Below are positions 53,251 to 64,000 of a stretch of DNA of 64,000 nucleotides, piece by piece. Both the position numbers and the translations under genes were made by a program. Source of the DNA: DAISKN01 sp963716925 (GTDB lineage Bacteria; Acidobacteriota; Vicinamibacteria; Marinacidobacterales; SMYC01); NCBI GenBank assembly GCA_963716925.1, contig CAVQUX010000010.1:1116001-1180000 (forward strand), given 5' to 3'. Within the stretch, counting starts at the first letter, position 1, and each line of letters opens with the position of its first letter. The notes under the pieces were generated by a model. It was not told the DNA's origin. It did not search any database and saw nothing but the letters and a program-made list of their open reading frames with translations.

Positions 53251-53967
53251 ATGGCTGCGCGAGAACCATTGGAACGAGCCCGGGCGATTCTCGTCGCCGG
53301 CGGCTCCGGGAGCCGCTTCCGGTCGGCGACGCCCAAGCAGCTCCAGATCGTCCTCGGGAAGCCCCTGGTGGTGCACGCCCTGGAACGACTCCAGCTCTCG
53401 GGCGCGATCGATCGCGTCATTCTCGTCCTTCCGCGGGACGGGTTCGAGGACGCGAAGAGGGCAATCGCCCCGTACGTGGGAGATTCCTCCGTGACGATCG
53501 ACTGGGTGCCCGGCGGGAGCACCCGGCAGGAGTCGATGACCGAAGGCCTTTCTCGAATCGATCCGTCCGAAGGGCTCGTCGCCGTGCACGACGCGGCCCG
53601 GCCCGCCGTGCCGCGTTCGCTCGTCGCGAGGGTGGTCGAGGCGGCGGCGATCGACGGCGGCGCCATCGCGGCTCTCCCGGTCGTCGAGACCCTGAAGGAA
53701 GCGACCGCGGAGCTTCGGGTAGCGCGGACCGTTCCCCGCGAGGGGCTCTATCGCGCGCAGACACCGCAATGCTTCCGCTACCCGGTGCTCTCCCGAGCGG
53801 TGGCGAAGGCCGTCGCCGACGGCTTTTCGGGAACGGATGAAGCCTCGCTGGTGGAGCGCCTGCCCGCTCCCGTCCGCATCGTCCCCGGGAGCGAGCAGAA
53901 CCTGAAGGTGACCACCCTCGAGGATCTCGAGCGGGTGGAGTACTACTTGAAGAGAGGGGAGCGCTGA
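53251..53967 (+). CDS. ispD: 2-C-methyl-D-erythritol 4-phosphate cytidylyltransferase
   Basis: Forms CDP-ME in the MEP isoprenoid pathway. 238 residues. Seen: ARAILVAGGSGSRFRSATPKQL (nucleotide loop), PLVVHALERLQ, DWVPGGSTRQESMTEGL, VAVHDAARPAVPRSLV, RTVPREGLYRAQTPQCFRY, FSGTDEASLVERL and GSEQNLKVTTLEDLE. The ATG is 2 bases after the plsC stop and ispF starts 1 base after its own stop. Confidence 0.97.
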   Translation: MAAREPLERARAILVAGGSGSRFRSATPKQLQIVLGKPLVVHALERLQLSGAIDRVILVLPRDGFEDAKRAIAPYVGDSSVTIDWVPGGSTRQESMTEGLSRIDPSEGLVAVHDAARPAVPRSLVARVVEAAAIDGGAIAALPVVETLKEATAELRVARTVPREGLYRAQTPQCFRYPVLSRAVAKAVADGFSGTDEASLVERLPAPVRIVPGSEQNLKVTTLEDLERVEYYLKRGER

Positions 53968-53968
53968 G

Positions 53969-54466
53969 ATGGTGAGGGTAGGCATCGGCTTCGACGCCCA
54001 CCGCCTGATCGAGGGACGGCCGCTCGTCCTCGGAGGGGAGCGGATCGACTATCCGCGCGGTCTCGAGGGGCATTCGGACGGAGACGCCCTCCTTCACGCC
54101 CTGACAGACGCCCTTCTCGGCTCCGTCGCCGCTCCCGACATCGGCTCCCTCTTTCCGCCCGGCGACCCGACCTGGAAGAATGCGGAGAGTCGGCTCTTCG
54201 TGGAGAGAGCGGTCGCCATCGTCGGCGAGCGCGGTTATCGCGTCTCCTCCATCGACGTCGTGGTGATCGCGCAAGCGCCGAAGCTCGCGACCTACGTCGC
54301 CTCGATCCGCGCCGGGCTCGCCCGTATGCTCGGGATTTCCGAGAAGGACGTCGGATTGAAGGCCACGACCACGGACGGAATGGGATTCACCGGGAGGGGG
54401 GAAGGGATCGCGGTCCAGGCGGTGGTCACCGTCACTGTCGGGACGGCGGCGGCCGGAGCCCACTGA
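53969..54466 (+). CDS. ispF: 2-C-methyl-D-erythritol 2,4-cyclodiphosphate synthase
   Basis: Cyclises CDP-ME 2-phosphate to MEcPP in the MEP pathway; trimeric zinc enzyme. 165 residues. Zinc and substrate residues in VGIGFDAHRL (D-x-H), GHSDGDALLHALTDALLG, DIGSLFPPGDPTWKNAESRLF, IDVVVIAQAPKL and KATTTDGMGFTGRGEGIA are all present. Directly after ispD and 3 bases before rlmB. Confidence 0.97.
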   Translation: MVRVGIGFDAHRLIEGRPLVLGGERIDYPRGLEGHSDGDALLHALTDALLGSVAAPDIGSLFPPGDPTWKNAESRLFVERAVAIVGERGYRVSSIDVVVIAQAPKLATYVASIRAGLARMLGISEKDVGLKATTTDGMGFTGRGEGIAVQAVVTVTVGTAAAGAH

Positions 54467-54469
54467 ATC

Positions 54470-55201
54470 ATGCCGACGATTCAAGGATTTCACGCCATCC
54501 GGGAAGCCCTCGAGGCCGCTCCGCGTCGCATCCGGAAGATCGTCCTCGCCGAGGGGAAGCTCGATCCGCGTACCCGGGAGATCGCGGATCTCGCGCGGAC
54601 CCACGGGATCCCGCTGTACCGGGAGCCTCGCGAGCGGCTCGGGCGGTTCGGCGGACAGCACCAGGGGGTGGTGGCGGAGGTCACGGATTTCGAATGGAGG
54701 GATCTCGACTCCCTCCTCGAAGAAGCTCCGAAGCCCGAGTTCTTCCTCGCCCTGGACCAGATCGAGGATCCGAGGAACCTGGGCGCGGTGCTGCGAACGG
54801 CGGACGGGGCCGGAGTCCATGGAATCCTGGTCCCCGAAAGGAGGACGGCGCCCCCGTCCGAAGCGGCGGCCTCGTCGTCCGCCGGCGCCCTCTTTCACGC
54901 GCCGATGGCTCGGGTAACCAACCTCTCGGATGCGCTGGCCCTCCTCAAGGAGCACGGGCTCTGGGTGGTCGGGCTCTCTCCCGAAGCCCAGAACCCCTGG
55001 TTCTCGTTCGACTTCAAGTCGCCCGTGGCGCTGGTGGTCGGCTCCGAGGGGAAGGGGCTGAGACCCCGGGTGGCGTCCCACTGCGATGCGCTGGTGAGCC
55101 TTCCTCAACGGGGAAAAGTGCAGTCTCTGAACGTGTCCGTCGCCGCCGGGATCGTGCTCTACGAGGTGGTGCGTCAAAGGATGACGTTGCCCCGAGCGTA
55201 A
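54470..55201 (+). CDS. rlmB: 23S rRNA (guanosine-2'-O)-methyltransferase RlmB / TrmH-family SPOUT enzyme
   Basis: Methylates a 2'-OH in 23S rRNA (G2251 in E. coli). 243 residues. N-terminal substrate-binding domain (IQGFHAIREALEAAPRRIRKIVLAEGK, GRFGGQHQGVVAEV) and the SPOUT knot with motif 1 LALDQIEDPRNLGAVLRTADGAG, motif 2 ALVVGSEGKGLRP and motif 3 SLPQRGKVQSLNVSVAAGIVLYE. Last gene of the radA run, about 100 bases before the tRNA-tuf operon promoter and tRNAs. Confidence 0.93.
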   Translation: MPTIQGFHAIREALEAAPRRIRKIVLAEGKLDPRTREIADLARTHGIPLYREPRERLGRFGGQHQGVVAEVTDFEWRDLDSLLEEAPKPEFFLALDQIEDPRNLGAVLRTADGAGVHGILVPERRTAPPSEAAASSSAGALFHAPMARVTNLSDALALLKEHGLWVVGLSPEAQNPWFSFDFKSPVALVVGSEGKGLRPRVASHCDALVSLPQRGKVQSLNVSVAAGIVLYEVVRQRMTLPRA

Positions 55202-55267
55202 TGGAGCGCTATACTGTAATCTTTCCCGGGGCTCGGCCGATGACCCTAGGCTGCCTTCATTTTGCGC

Positions 55268-55296
55268 TTGCCTGGCCGACTTACGTCTGCTAGAAT
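55268..55296 (+). promoter_or_regulatory. Promoter of the tRNA-tuf operon
   Basis: TTGCCT (55268-55273), a 17-base spacer, TAGAAT (55291-55296), 13 bases before the first tRNA nucleotide. The same -35 occurs before the DUF2090 gene. Confidence 0.65.
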
Positions 55297-55309
55297 CGCA
55301 CGTTTGCAA

Positions 55310-55385
55310 GCTGGCGTAGCTCAGTTGGTAGAGCAGCTGATTTGTAATCAGCCGGTCGGGGGTTCAAATCCCTTCGCCAGCCCCA
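55310..55385 (+). tRNA. tRNA-Thr (anticodon TGT)
   Basis: Acceptor GCTGGCG with CGCCAGC (55375-55381), D arm GCTC AGTTGGTA GAGC, anticodon arm GCTGA TTTGTAA TCAGC giving TGT, T loop TTCAAAT. The discriminator position is C, followed by encoded CCA (55383-55385); A or U is more usual for tRNA-Thr. First of four tRNAs before tuf. Confidence 0.96.
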
Positions 55386-55489
55386 CGACGGAATCATAAG
55401 ACGTGGCTACCCCCGGCTTCGACGAAAACTTCGATCAATCGGCTCGCTGGACGAGCGTCGGCGGGTCTGCGCTCGAGCCTCGGAAAAAC

Positions 55490-55576
55490 GGAGTGGTAGC
55501 GAAGCGGTCAAACGCAGCAGGCTGTAAACCTGCCGGCCTTGCGCCTTCGGAGGTTCGAATCCTCCCCGCTCCACCA
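55490..55576 (+). tRNA. tRNA-Tyr (anticodon GTA)
   Basis: Class II tRNA of 87 bases with a long variable arm. Acceptor GGAGTGG with CCGCTCC (55566-55572), anticodon arm GCAGG CTGTAAA CCTGC giving GTA, variable arm around CCTTGCGCCTTCGG, T loop TTCGAAT, A discriminator and encoded CCA. Confidence 0.96.
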
Positions 55577-55631
55577 ATTGGCGCGTTCGCCCGGGAATGG
55601 CAGCGACGGCAACCTTATTGGACAGTCATGA

Positions 55632-55707
55632 GCGGGAGTAGCTCAGTTGGTAGAGCATCAGCCTTCCAAGCTGAGGGTCGCGGGTCCGAGTCCCGTCTCC
55701 CGCTCCA
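55632..55707 (+). tRNA. tRNA-Gly (anticodon TCC)
   Basis: Acceptor GCGGGAG (55632-55638) with CTCCCGC (55697-55703), anticodon arm TCAGC CTTCCAA GCTGA giving TCC, T arm GCGGG TCCGAGT CCCGT, T discriminator and encoded CCA. Confidence 0.96.
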
Positions 55708-55766
55708 CCCCTGGAACGGTTCGGCTCTCGCGCACGGCGGCGCGGAGCCCGTTTCCGTACCTGAGC

Positions 55767-55841
<75 letters not shown>

Positions 55842-55957
55842 GATTGCTTGGTGTCGATGCAGGATTCATCCAGACTGCGGCGCCCGGCCCGACGTCGCGA
55901 AACGCTTCGGCGGAAGGGCTCTCGTGCATTTGATTCTGAATACAGGAGCAACGACAG

Positions 55958-57148
<1,191 letters not shown>

Positions 57149-57174
57149 CCCGCCTTCGCCGAGGCTGCGGCGGG
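57149..57174 (+). terminator. Hairpin between tuf and rpmG
   Basis: CCCGCC directly after the tuf stop pairs with GGCGGG at 57169-57174. There is no T tract, so it may be a processing or partial termination signal rather than a full terminator; rpmG follows 63 bases later. Confidence 0.3.
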
Positions 57175-57237
57175 CAAGGCGCGGGCAGGATGAAACCGAC
57201 GACGAGTCATTATTAATAGCGAGACGGGAACAAAGGC

Positions 57238-57387
57238 ATGCGCGACATCATTTCGCTGGCCTGTTCGGAGTGCAAGAGGCGGAACTACTCCACCACCAGG
57301 AACAAGAAGAAGACTCCGGATCGGCTCGAGCTCAAGAAGTATTGCAGGTTCTGCAGGAAGCACCTGCTTCACAAGGAATCGAAATAG
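57238..57387 (+). CDS. rpmG: 50S ribosomal protein L33
   Basis: A 49-residue ribosomal protein: MRDIISLACSECKRRNYSTT, then RNKKKTPDRLELKKY and CRFCRKHLLHKESK. It has the zinc-binding C-x2-C pairs (CSEC and CRFC), i.e. the C+ form. Located between tuf and tRNA-Trp/secE as in many bacteria. The ATG at 57238 has a weak AAAGG site. Confidence 0.96.
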   Translation: MRDIISLACSECKRRNYSTTRNKKKTPDRLELKKYCRFCRKHLLHKESK

Positions 57388-57472
57388 AGCGCGGATCGTG
57401 TCCGGAAGTGGTACCGGCGGTGAGGAAAGAATTGATGACGGTGAAGCCGAGCGCGAGCCGCAAGGCGATTGG

Positions 57473-57548
57473 AGGCCAGTAGCTCAATTGGCAGAGCACC
57501 GGTCTCCAAAACCGGGGGTTGGGGGTTCGAGTCCCTCCTGGCCTGCCA
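57473..57548 (+). tRNA. tRNA-Trp (anticodon CCA)
   Basis: Acceptor AGGCCAG (57473-57479) with CTGGCCT (57538-57544), D arm GCTC AATTGGCA GAGC, anticodon arm CCGGT CTCCAAA ACCGG giving CCA, T loop TTCGAGT, G discriminator and encoded CCA. Upstream of secE as in many bacteria. Confidence 0.97.
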
Positions 57549-57582
57549 AACGCGCCGCGGTCGGACTTCTTAGGATGAGCGA

Positions 57583-57795
57583 GTGAAGATTTTCAATTAT
57601 TTCAAACGGCTCAGAGCCTTCTTGGTCGAGGTCCGGGGGGAGTTCAAGAAGGTCACCTGGCCGCCGCGGCGCGAGGTCTACGGCACGACCATCGTCGTCG
57701 TCATTACCGTGTTCTTCTTCGGATTTTATCTCTACGGATTGGACGTGGCGATGTCCTATCTCGCCGCGGCCCTGACCCGTTTGGTGGGAGCTTGA
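57583..57795 (+). CDS. secE: Preprotein translocase subunit SecE
   Basis: 70 residues with the single C-terminal membrane helix form: LVEVRGEFKKVTWPPRREVYGTT, the SecE amphipathic and hinge motif, then VVVITVFFFGFYLYGLDVAMSYL. Clamps SecY. The start is GTG 57583. Followed by nusG 19 bases downstream, the universal secE-nusG pair. Confidence 0.95.
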   Translation: MKIFNYFKRLRAFLVEVRGEFKKVTWPPRREVYGTTIVVVITVFFFGFYLYGLDVAMSYLAAALTRLVGA

Positions 57796-57814
57796 GGCGG
57801 GCCGGATTCTCACG

Positions 57815-58378
57815 ATGAGCACGACGGACCCAGCGAGATCGACCATGGAAAAGCAGTGGTACATCGTCCACACCTACTCGGGCTTCGAGAAGAAGGTGGC
57901 GGAGAGCTTGAAGCAGCGGGTCCAGGCTTTCGGGCTCCAGGATCAGATCGGCGACGTCCTCATTCCCACCGAAGACGTGGTGGAGATGAAGGGCGGAAAG
58001 AAGGTCGTGAGCCCGAAGCGCTTCTTCCCCGGCTACGTTCTCGTCCAGATGGAGATGAACGACGAGACCTGGCACGTGGTGAAGAACACGCCCAAGGTGA
58101 CGGGATTCGTCGGCGCCGGGCAGAAGCCGGCACCGCTGACCGATGAAGAAGTGGAGCAGGTGATTCACCAGGTGACGGTGGCGGCAACGGAGAAGCCGAA
58201 GCCGAAGTACACGTTTGAAGCGGGCGAGACCGTCCGCATCATCGACGGCCCGTTCAGCAATTTCTCGGGAGTCGTCGACGAGGTGAACACCGACAGAAAT
58301 ACCCTGAAGGTGATGGTGACCATCTTCGGCCGGGCGACGCCGGTGGAGCTGGATTTCCTTCAAGTCGAGAAAACCTGA
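57815..58378 (+). CDS. nusG: Transcription termination/antitermination factor NusG
   Basis: Binds RNA polymerase and links it to Rho or the ribosome. 187 residues from the first ATG (57815); a second ATG at 57845 gives the more usual MEKQWYIVHTYSGFEKKV. NGN domain with VLIPTEDVVEMKGGKKVV, KRFFPGYVLVQMEMND, NTPKVTGFVG; KOW domain with AGETVRIIDGPFSNFSGVVDEVN and FGRATPVELDFLQVEK. Confidence 0.97.
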   Translation: MSTTDPARSTMEKQWYIVHTYSGFEKKVAESLKQRVQAFGLQDQIGDVLIPTEDVVEMKGGKKVVSPKRFFPGYVLVQMEMNDETWHVVKNTPKVTGFVGAGQKPAPLTDEEVEQVIHQVTVAATEKPKPKYTFEAGETVRIIDGPFSNFSGVVDEVNTDRNTLKVMVTIFGRATPVELDFLQVEKT

Positions 58379-58393
58379 GGATTCCGACAAGTC

Positions 58394-58819
58394 ATGGCCA
58401 AGAAAGTCGTAGCTCAAATCAAGCTTCAGATCCCGGCCGCGAAGGCGACTCCGGCTCCCCCGGTGGGACCGGCGCTCGGGCAGCACCAAGTCAACATCAT
58501 GGACTTCTGCAAGAACTTCAACGCGCGGACGGCGAAGCAGGAGGGACTCATCATCCCGGTGGTGATCACCGTCTATCAGGACAAGTCCTACACCTTCATC
58601 ACCAAGACGCCGCCGGCGGCAATCCTGCTGAAGCGCGCCGCGGGGATCGCGAAAGGTTCGGGCGAGCCGAACCGGAACAAGGTGGGGAAGGTGACGGAGA
58701 AGCAGGTGGAGGAGATCGCGAAGAGCAAGCTTCCCGATCTCAACGCCGCCAGCCTCGAAGCGGCGAAGCGCATCATCAAGGGCACGGCGAGGAGCATGGG
58801 CCTGGAGATCGAGGGGTAA
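58394..58819 (+). CDS. rplK: 50S ribosomal protein L11
   Basis: 141 residues, GTPase-centre protein. Core KKVVAQIKLQIPAAKATPAPPVGPALGQH, then NIMDFCKNFNART and the C-domain PPAAILLKRAAGIAKGSGEPNRNKVG, TARSMGLEIEG. First gene of the L11-L1-L10-L7/L12 series, 15 bases after nusG. Confidence 0.98.
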   Translation: MAKKVVAQIKLQIPAAKATPAPPVGPALGQHQVNIMDFCKNFNARTAKQEGLIIPVVITVYQDKSYTFITKTPPAAILLKRAAGIAKGSGEPNRNKVGKVTEKQVEEIAKSKLPDLNAASLEAAKRIIKGTARSMGLEIEG

Positions 58820-58824
58820 CGGCG

Positions 58825-59517
58825 ATGGCAGGGAAGAAATACACGAAGGCGAAGGAAGTCGCGGGAACGGAGCCCTCACAGAGTCTCGAGGACGCTGTCT
58901 CTCGAGTGAAGAAGTCGGCGTACGCCAAGTTCGACGAGACCGTCGAGCTGGCCATGCGCCTCGGGGTCAACCCCAAACACGCGGACCAGATGGTGCGGGG
59001 AACGGTGGTGCTGCCGCACGGGCTGGGCGTATCGCGGAAAGTCCTGGTGATCGCCAGCGGCGAGAAGCTGAAAGAGGCCCAGGACGCCGGCGCCGACCTC
59101 GTGGGCGGCGAGGAGATGGTCGATCAGATCCAGAAGGGATTCATGGATTTCGACGCGGTGGTCGCGACTCCGGACATGATGCGGAGCGTGGGCAAGCTGG
59201 GAAAGGTCCTCGGCCCCCGGGGGCTCATGCCCAATCCGAAGACCGGGACCGTGACGTTCGAGATCGCGCGGGCGGTGAAAGAGATCAAGGCGGGTAAAGT
59301 GGAGTTCCGCGTCGACAAGACGGCGATCGTCCACGCGCCCGTCGGGAAGGTGTCGTTCTCTCAGGAGAACCTCCTCGAGAACCTCCGCACTCTCGTCGAC
59401 ACCATCATGAAGGCGAAGCCGCCGTCGGCCAAGGGGAAGTACGTAAGGAGCATGGCGCTTTCCTCCACCATGGGCCCGGGGGTGAGAATCGACCCCGCGA
59501 TATTGAGCACCAAGTAA
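58825..59517 (+). CDS. rplA: 50S ribosomal protein L1
   Basis: 230 residues; stalk protein and translational repressor of its operon in E. coli. Seen: FDETVELAMRLGVNPKHADQMVRGTVVLPHG, ADLVGGEEMVDQIQKGFMDFDAVVATPDMM, LGKVLGPRGLMPNPKTGTV and GKVEFRVDKTAIVHAPVGKVSF. 5 bases after rplK. Confidence 0.98.
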   Translation: MAGKKYTKAKEVAGTEPSQSLEDAVSRVKKSAYAKFDETVELAMRLGVNPKHADQMVRGTVVLPHGLGVSRKVLVIASGEKLKEAQDAGADLVGGEEMVDQIQKGFMDFDAVVATPDMMRSVGKLGKVLGPRGLMPNPKTGTVTFEIARAVKEIKAGKVEFRVDKTAIVHAPVGKVSFSQENLLENLRTLVDTIMKAKPPSAKGKYVRSMALSSTMGPGVRIDPAILSTK

Positions 59518-59561
59518 CAGGCATCAACGTAAGAAACCAATCCGAAGGAAAGAAGGTCAGA

Positions 59562-60086
59562 GTGGATCGCGCAGGAAGACAAGCAGCCGTGGAACGGCTC
59601 AGCACGGATTTCACCTCCGTGGCCGCCGCGTTCGCCATCGACTATCGAGGTCTGAAGGTGGGCGAGGCGACCGAGCTGCGAAGGAAGATCCGCGAGACGG
59701 GAGCCCAGTACCAGGTCGTCAAGAATACCCTGGCGAAGCGGGCGCTCGCAGGGACGTCTCTCGCCCCGCTCGAGCCGCACTTGAAGGGAATGATCGGGCT
59801 CGCGTTCACCGCGAACGATCCCGTGGCTCTCGCGAAGACCCTCAATGATTTCGCCAAGGACGTCCCCGCCGTGGTGTTCAAGGCGGGGGTCCTGGCCAAC
59901 AAGGCTCTCGACGAGAAGCAGTTCAAGGCGCTGGCGACGCTTCCGTCGAAAGAAGCGCTGTTGTCCCAGCTGCTCTCGGTTCTGCAGGCGCCGATCCAGC
60001 AGCTCCTGGGCGTGCTCCAGGCGCCGGCGAGAGACCTGGTGATGGTCTTGAAAGCGTACGAGAACAAGAAGACAGGGGAGTCATAA
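59562..60086 (+). CDS. rplJ: 50S ribosomal protein L10
   Basis: 174 residues, base of the L7/L12 stalk. Seen: VERLSTDFTSVAAAFAIDYRGLKVGEATELRRKIRETG, YQVVKNTLAKRAL, LKGMIGLAFTANDPVALAKTL, LPSKEALLSQLLSVLQAPIQQLLGVLQAPARDL. The start is GTG 59562 with AAGGAAAGAAGG upstream. The preceding gap is only 44 bases, so there is no room for the long L10 leader of E. coli. Confidence 0.97.
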   Translation: MDRAGRQAAVERLSTDFTSVAAAFAIDYRGLKVGEATELRRKIRETGAQYQVVKNTLAKRALAGTSLAPLEPHLKGMIGLAFTANDPVALAKTLNDFAKDVPAVVFKAGVLANKALDEKQFKALATLPSKEALLSQLLSVLQAPIQQLLGVLQAPARDLVMVLKAYENKKTGES

Positions 60087-60141
60087 ACATCGATTTTGCC
60101 GGCGCCGACAAACGCCGATAACTCGAGGAAGAGGAGAGGTC

Positions 60142-60531
60142 ATGGCAGTCACTCAAGAAGAAGTCGTGGATTACATCAAGAAGATGTCGGTGCTCGAAGT
60201 CGCGGAGCTGGTCAAGAAGCTCGAGGATGAGCTCGGTGTAAAGGCCGCCGCCGCGGTTCCGATGGGCGTCGTCGGAGTCGCCGGGGCCGGCGGTGGAGCC
60301 GCGGCTCCCGCCGAGGAGAAGACCGAGTTCGACGTGGTTCTCACCAGCGCCGGCGAGAAGAAGATCAACGTCATCAAGGTCGTCCGCGAGGTCACCAGCC
60401 TCGGCCTGAAAGAGGCCAAGGACCTGGTGGAAGGCGCGCCCAAGACGGTCAAGGAAGGCGTTCCCAAGGACGAGGCCGCCGAGATCAAGAAGAAGTTCGA
60501 GGCCGTCGGAGCCCAGGTGGAGCTGAAGTAA
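60142..60531 (+). CDS. rplL: 50S ribosomal protein L7/L12
   Basis: 129 residues; factor-recruiting stalk protein. N-terminal dimer domain (YIKKMSVLEVAELVKKLEDELGV), Ala/Gly-rich hinge (about 35-55), and C-domain KTEFDVVLTSAGEKKINVIKVVREVTSLGLKEAKDLVEGAPKTVKEGV...AQVELK. Preceded by GAGGAAGAGGAGAGG, a strong ribosome site fitting its multi-copy need. Confidence 0.98.
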   Translation: MAVTQEEVVDYIKKMSVLEVAELVKKLEDELGVKAAAAVPMGVVGVAGAGGGAAAPAEEKTEFDVVLTSAGEKKINVIKVVREVTSLGLKEAKDLVEGAPKTVKEGVPKDEAAEIKKKFEAVGAQVELK

Positions 60532-60561
60532 CAGTTGTCGACAGTCCGTGGCACGTTTCGG

Positions 60562-60581
60562 GCGGGCTCGCTAGAGCCCGC
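60562..60581 (+). terminator. Attenuator-like hairpin between rplL and rpoB
   Basis: GCGGGCTC (60562-60569), loop GCTA, GAGCCCGC (60574-60581): a perfect 8-base stem 31 bases after the rplL stop, without a T tract. A second stem, AACGGCC (60641-60647) with GGCCGTT (60668-60674), lies just before the rpoB ribosome site. In E. coli this 160-base gap holds an attenuator and an RNase III site that lower rpoB expression relative to ribosomal genes; a similar role is inferred. Confidence 0.5.
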
Positions 60582-60692
60582 GCTGAAGTGTGTCTCCGCC
60601 CTACCCGTCCCGGGATATGGGCAGAGTCTTTTGTGGGTTCAACGGCCCGATGACGGGAAAGAAGTCCGGCCGTTAGGAGTCTGGAAGCGAAG

Positions 60693-64000
<3,308 letters not shown>

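Noticed and set aside
59518..59561. L10 leader autoregulatory structure
   Set aside because: Only 44 bases separate rplA and rplJ, too short, and no stem was found.

Overview
The window is high-GC, gene-dense bacterial chromosome with short gaps and many 4-base ATGA overlaps. A diderm bacterium is indicated by LPS/O-antigen genes, a heptose kinase and a LolB-like lipoprotein. Acidobacteriota is the best guess. It rests on three things: an eight-cysteine insertion near the start of RpoB, a small protein of the 'MITGFNTD' type that I remember from Acidobacteriota, and SpoVG in a diderm. This is inference, not proof. I see no phage, insertion sequence, integrase or CRISPR array.

Layout. 1-8970: surface-polysaccharide cluster (GT2 tail, hexapeptide acyltransferase, three further glycosyltransferases, RfbF-type cytidylyltransferase, two methyltransferases, O-antigen ligase fused to TPRs). 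8971-9649: gene-free, rich in hairpins. 9650-18770: DUF2090-type aldolase, an HtrA protease overlapping a catalytically degenerate HtrA, UvrA, and a large secreted helical-repeat protein. 18796-25896: frameshifted rhomboid protease, small OB-fold-like protein, PQQ-type propeller, ADP-ribosylglycohydrolase with DinB protein, and two lipoproteins (serine hydrolase, D-aminoacylase-like). 25907-30719 (minus): a seven-gene run of small acidobacterial-type protein, ThiS, ThiG, coiled-coil methyltransferase, Rieske protein, endonuclease III and a luciferase-like oxidoreductase. 30884-33399: two NuoM/NuoN-like membrane proteins, the first clearly lacking the proton-channel residues. 33396-38187: SelA, an orphan three-gene operon and PurH. 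38228-40446: heptose kinase and a second O-antigen ligase. 40531-44663: TPR protein, LolB-like lipoprotein, IspE, SpoVG.

44810-64000 is core information processing on the plus strand: tRNA-Gln, Prs, L25, Pth, S6-S18-L9-DnaB, RadA-PIN/TRAM-PlsC-IspD-IspF-RlmB, then tRNA-Thr/Tyr/Gly/Thr-EF-Tu-L33-tRNA-Trp-SecE-NusG-L11-L1-L10-L7/L12-RpoB. This last order matches the classical thrU-tyrU-glyT-thrT-tufB and secE-nusG-rplKAJL-rpoB arrangement.

The most unusual observations are the degenerate NuoM/NuoN pair behind a near-consensus promoter, the active plus dead HtrA pair, a one-base frameshift separating the rhomboid catalytic Ser and His, an abrupt codon-usage switch at the 3' end of tuf, two genes without an ATG/GTG/TTG start (thiS, plsC), and clustered GC hairpins in two gene-free gaps.
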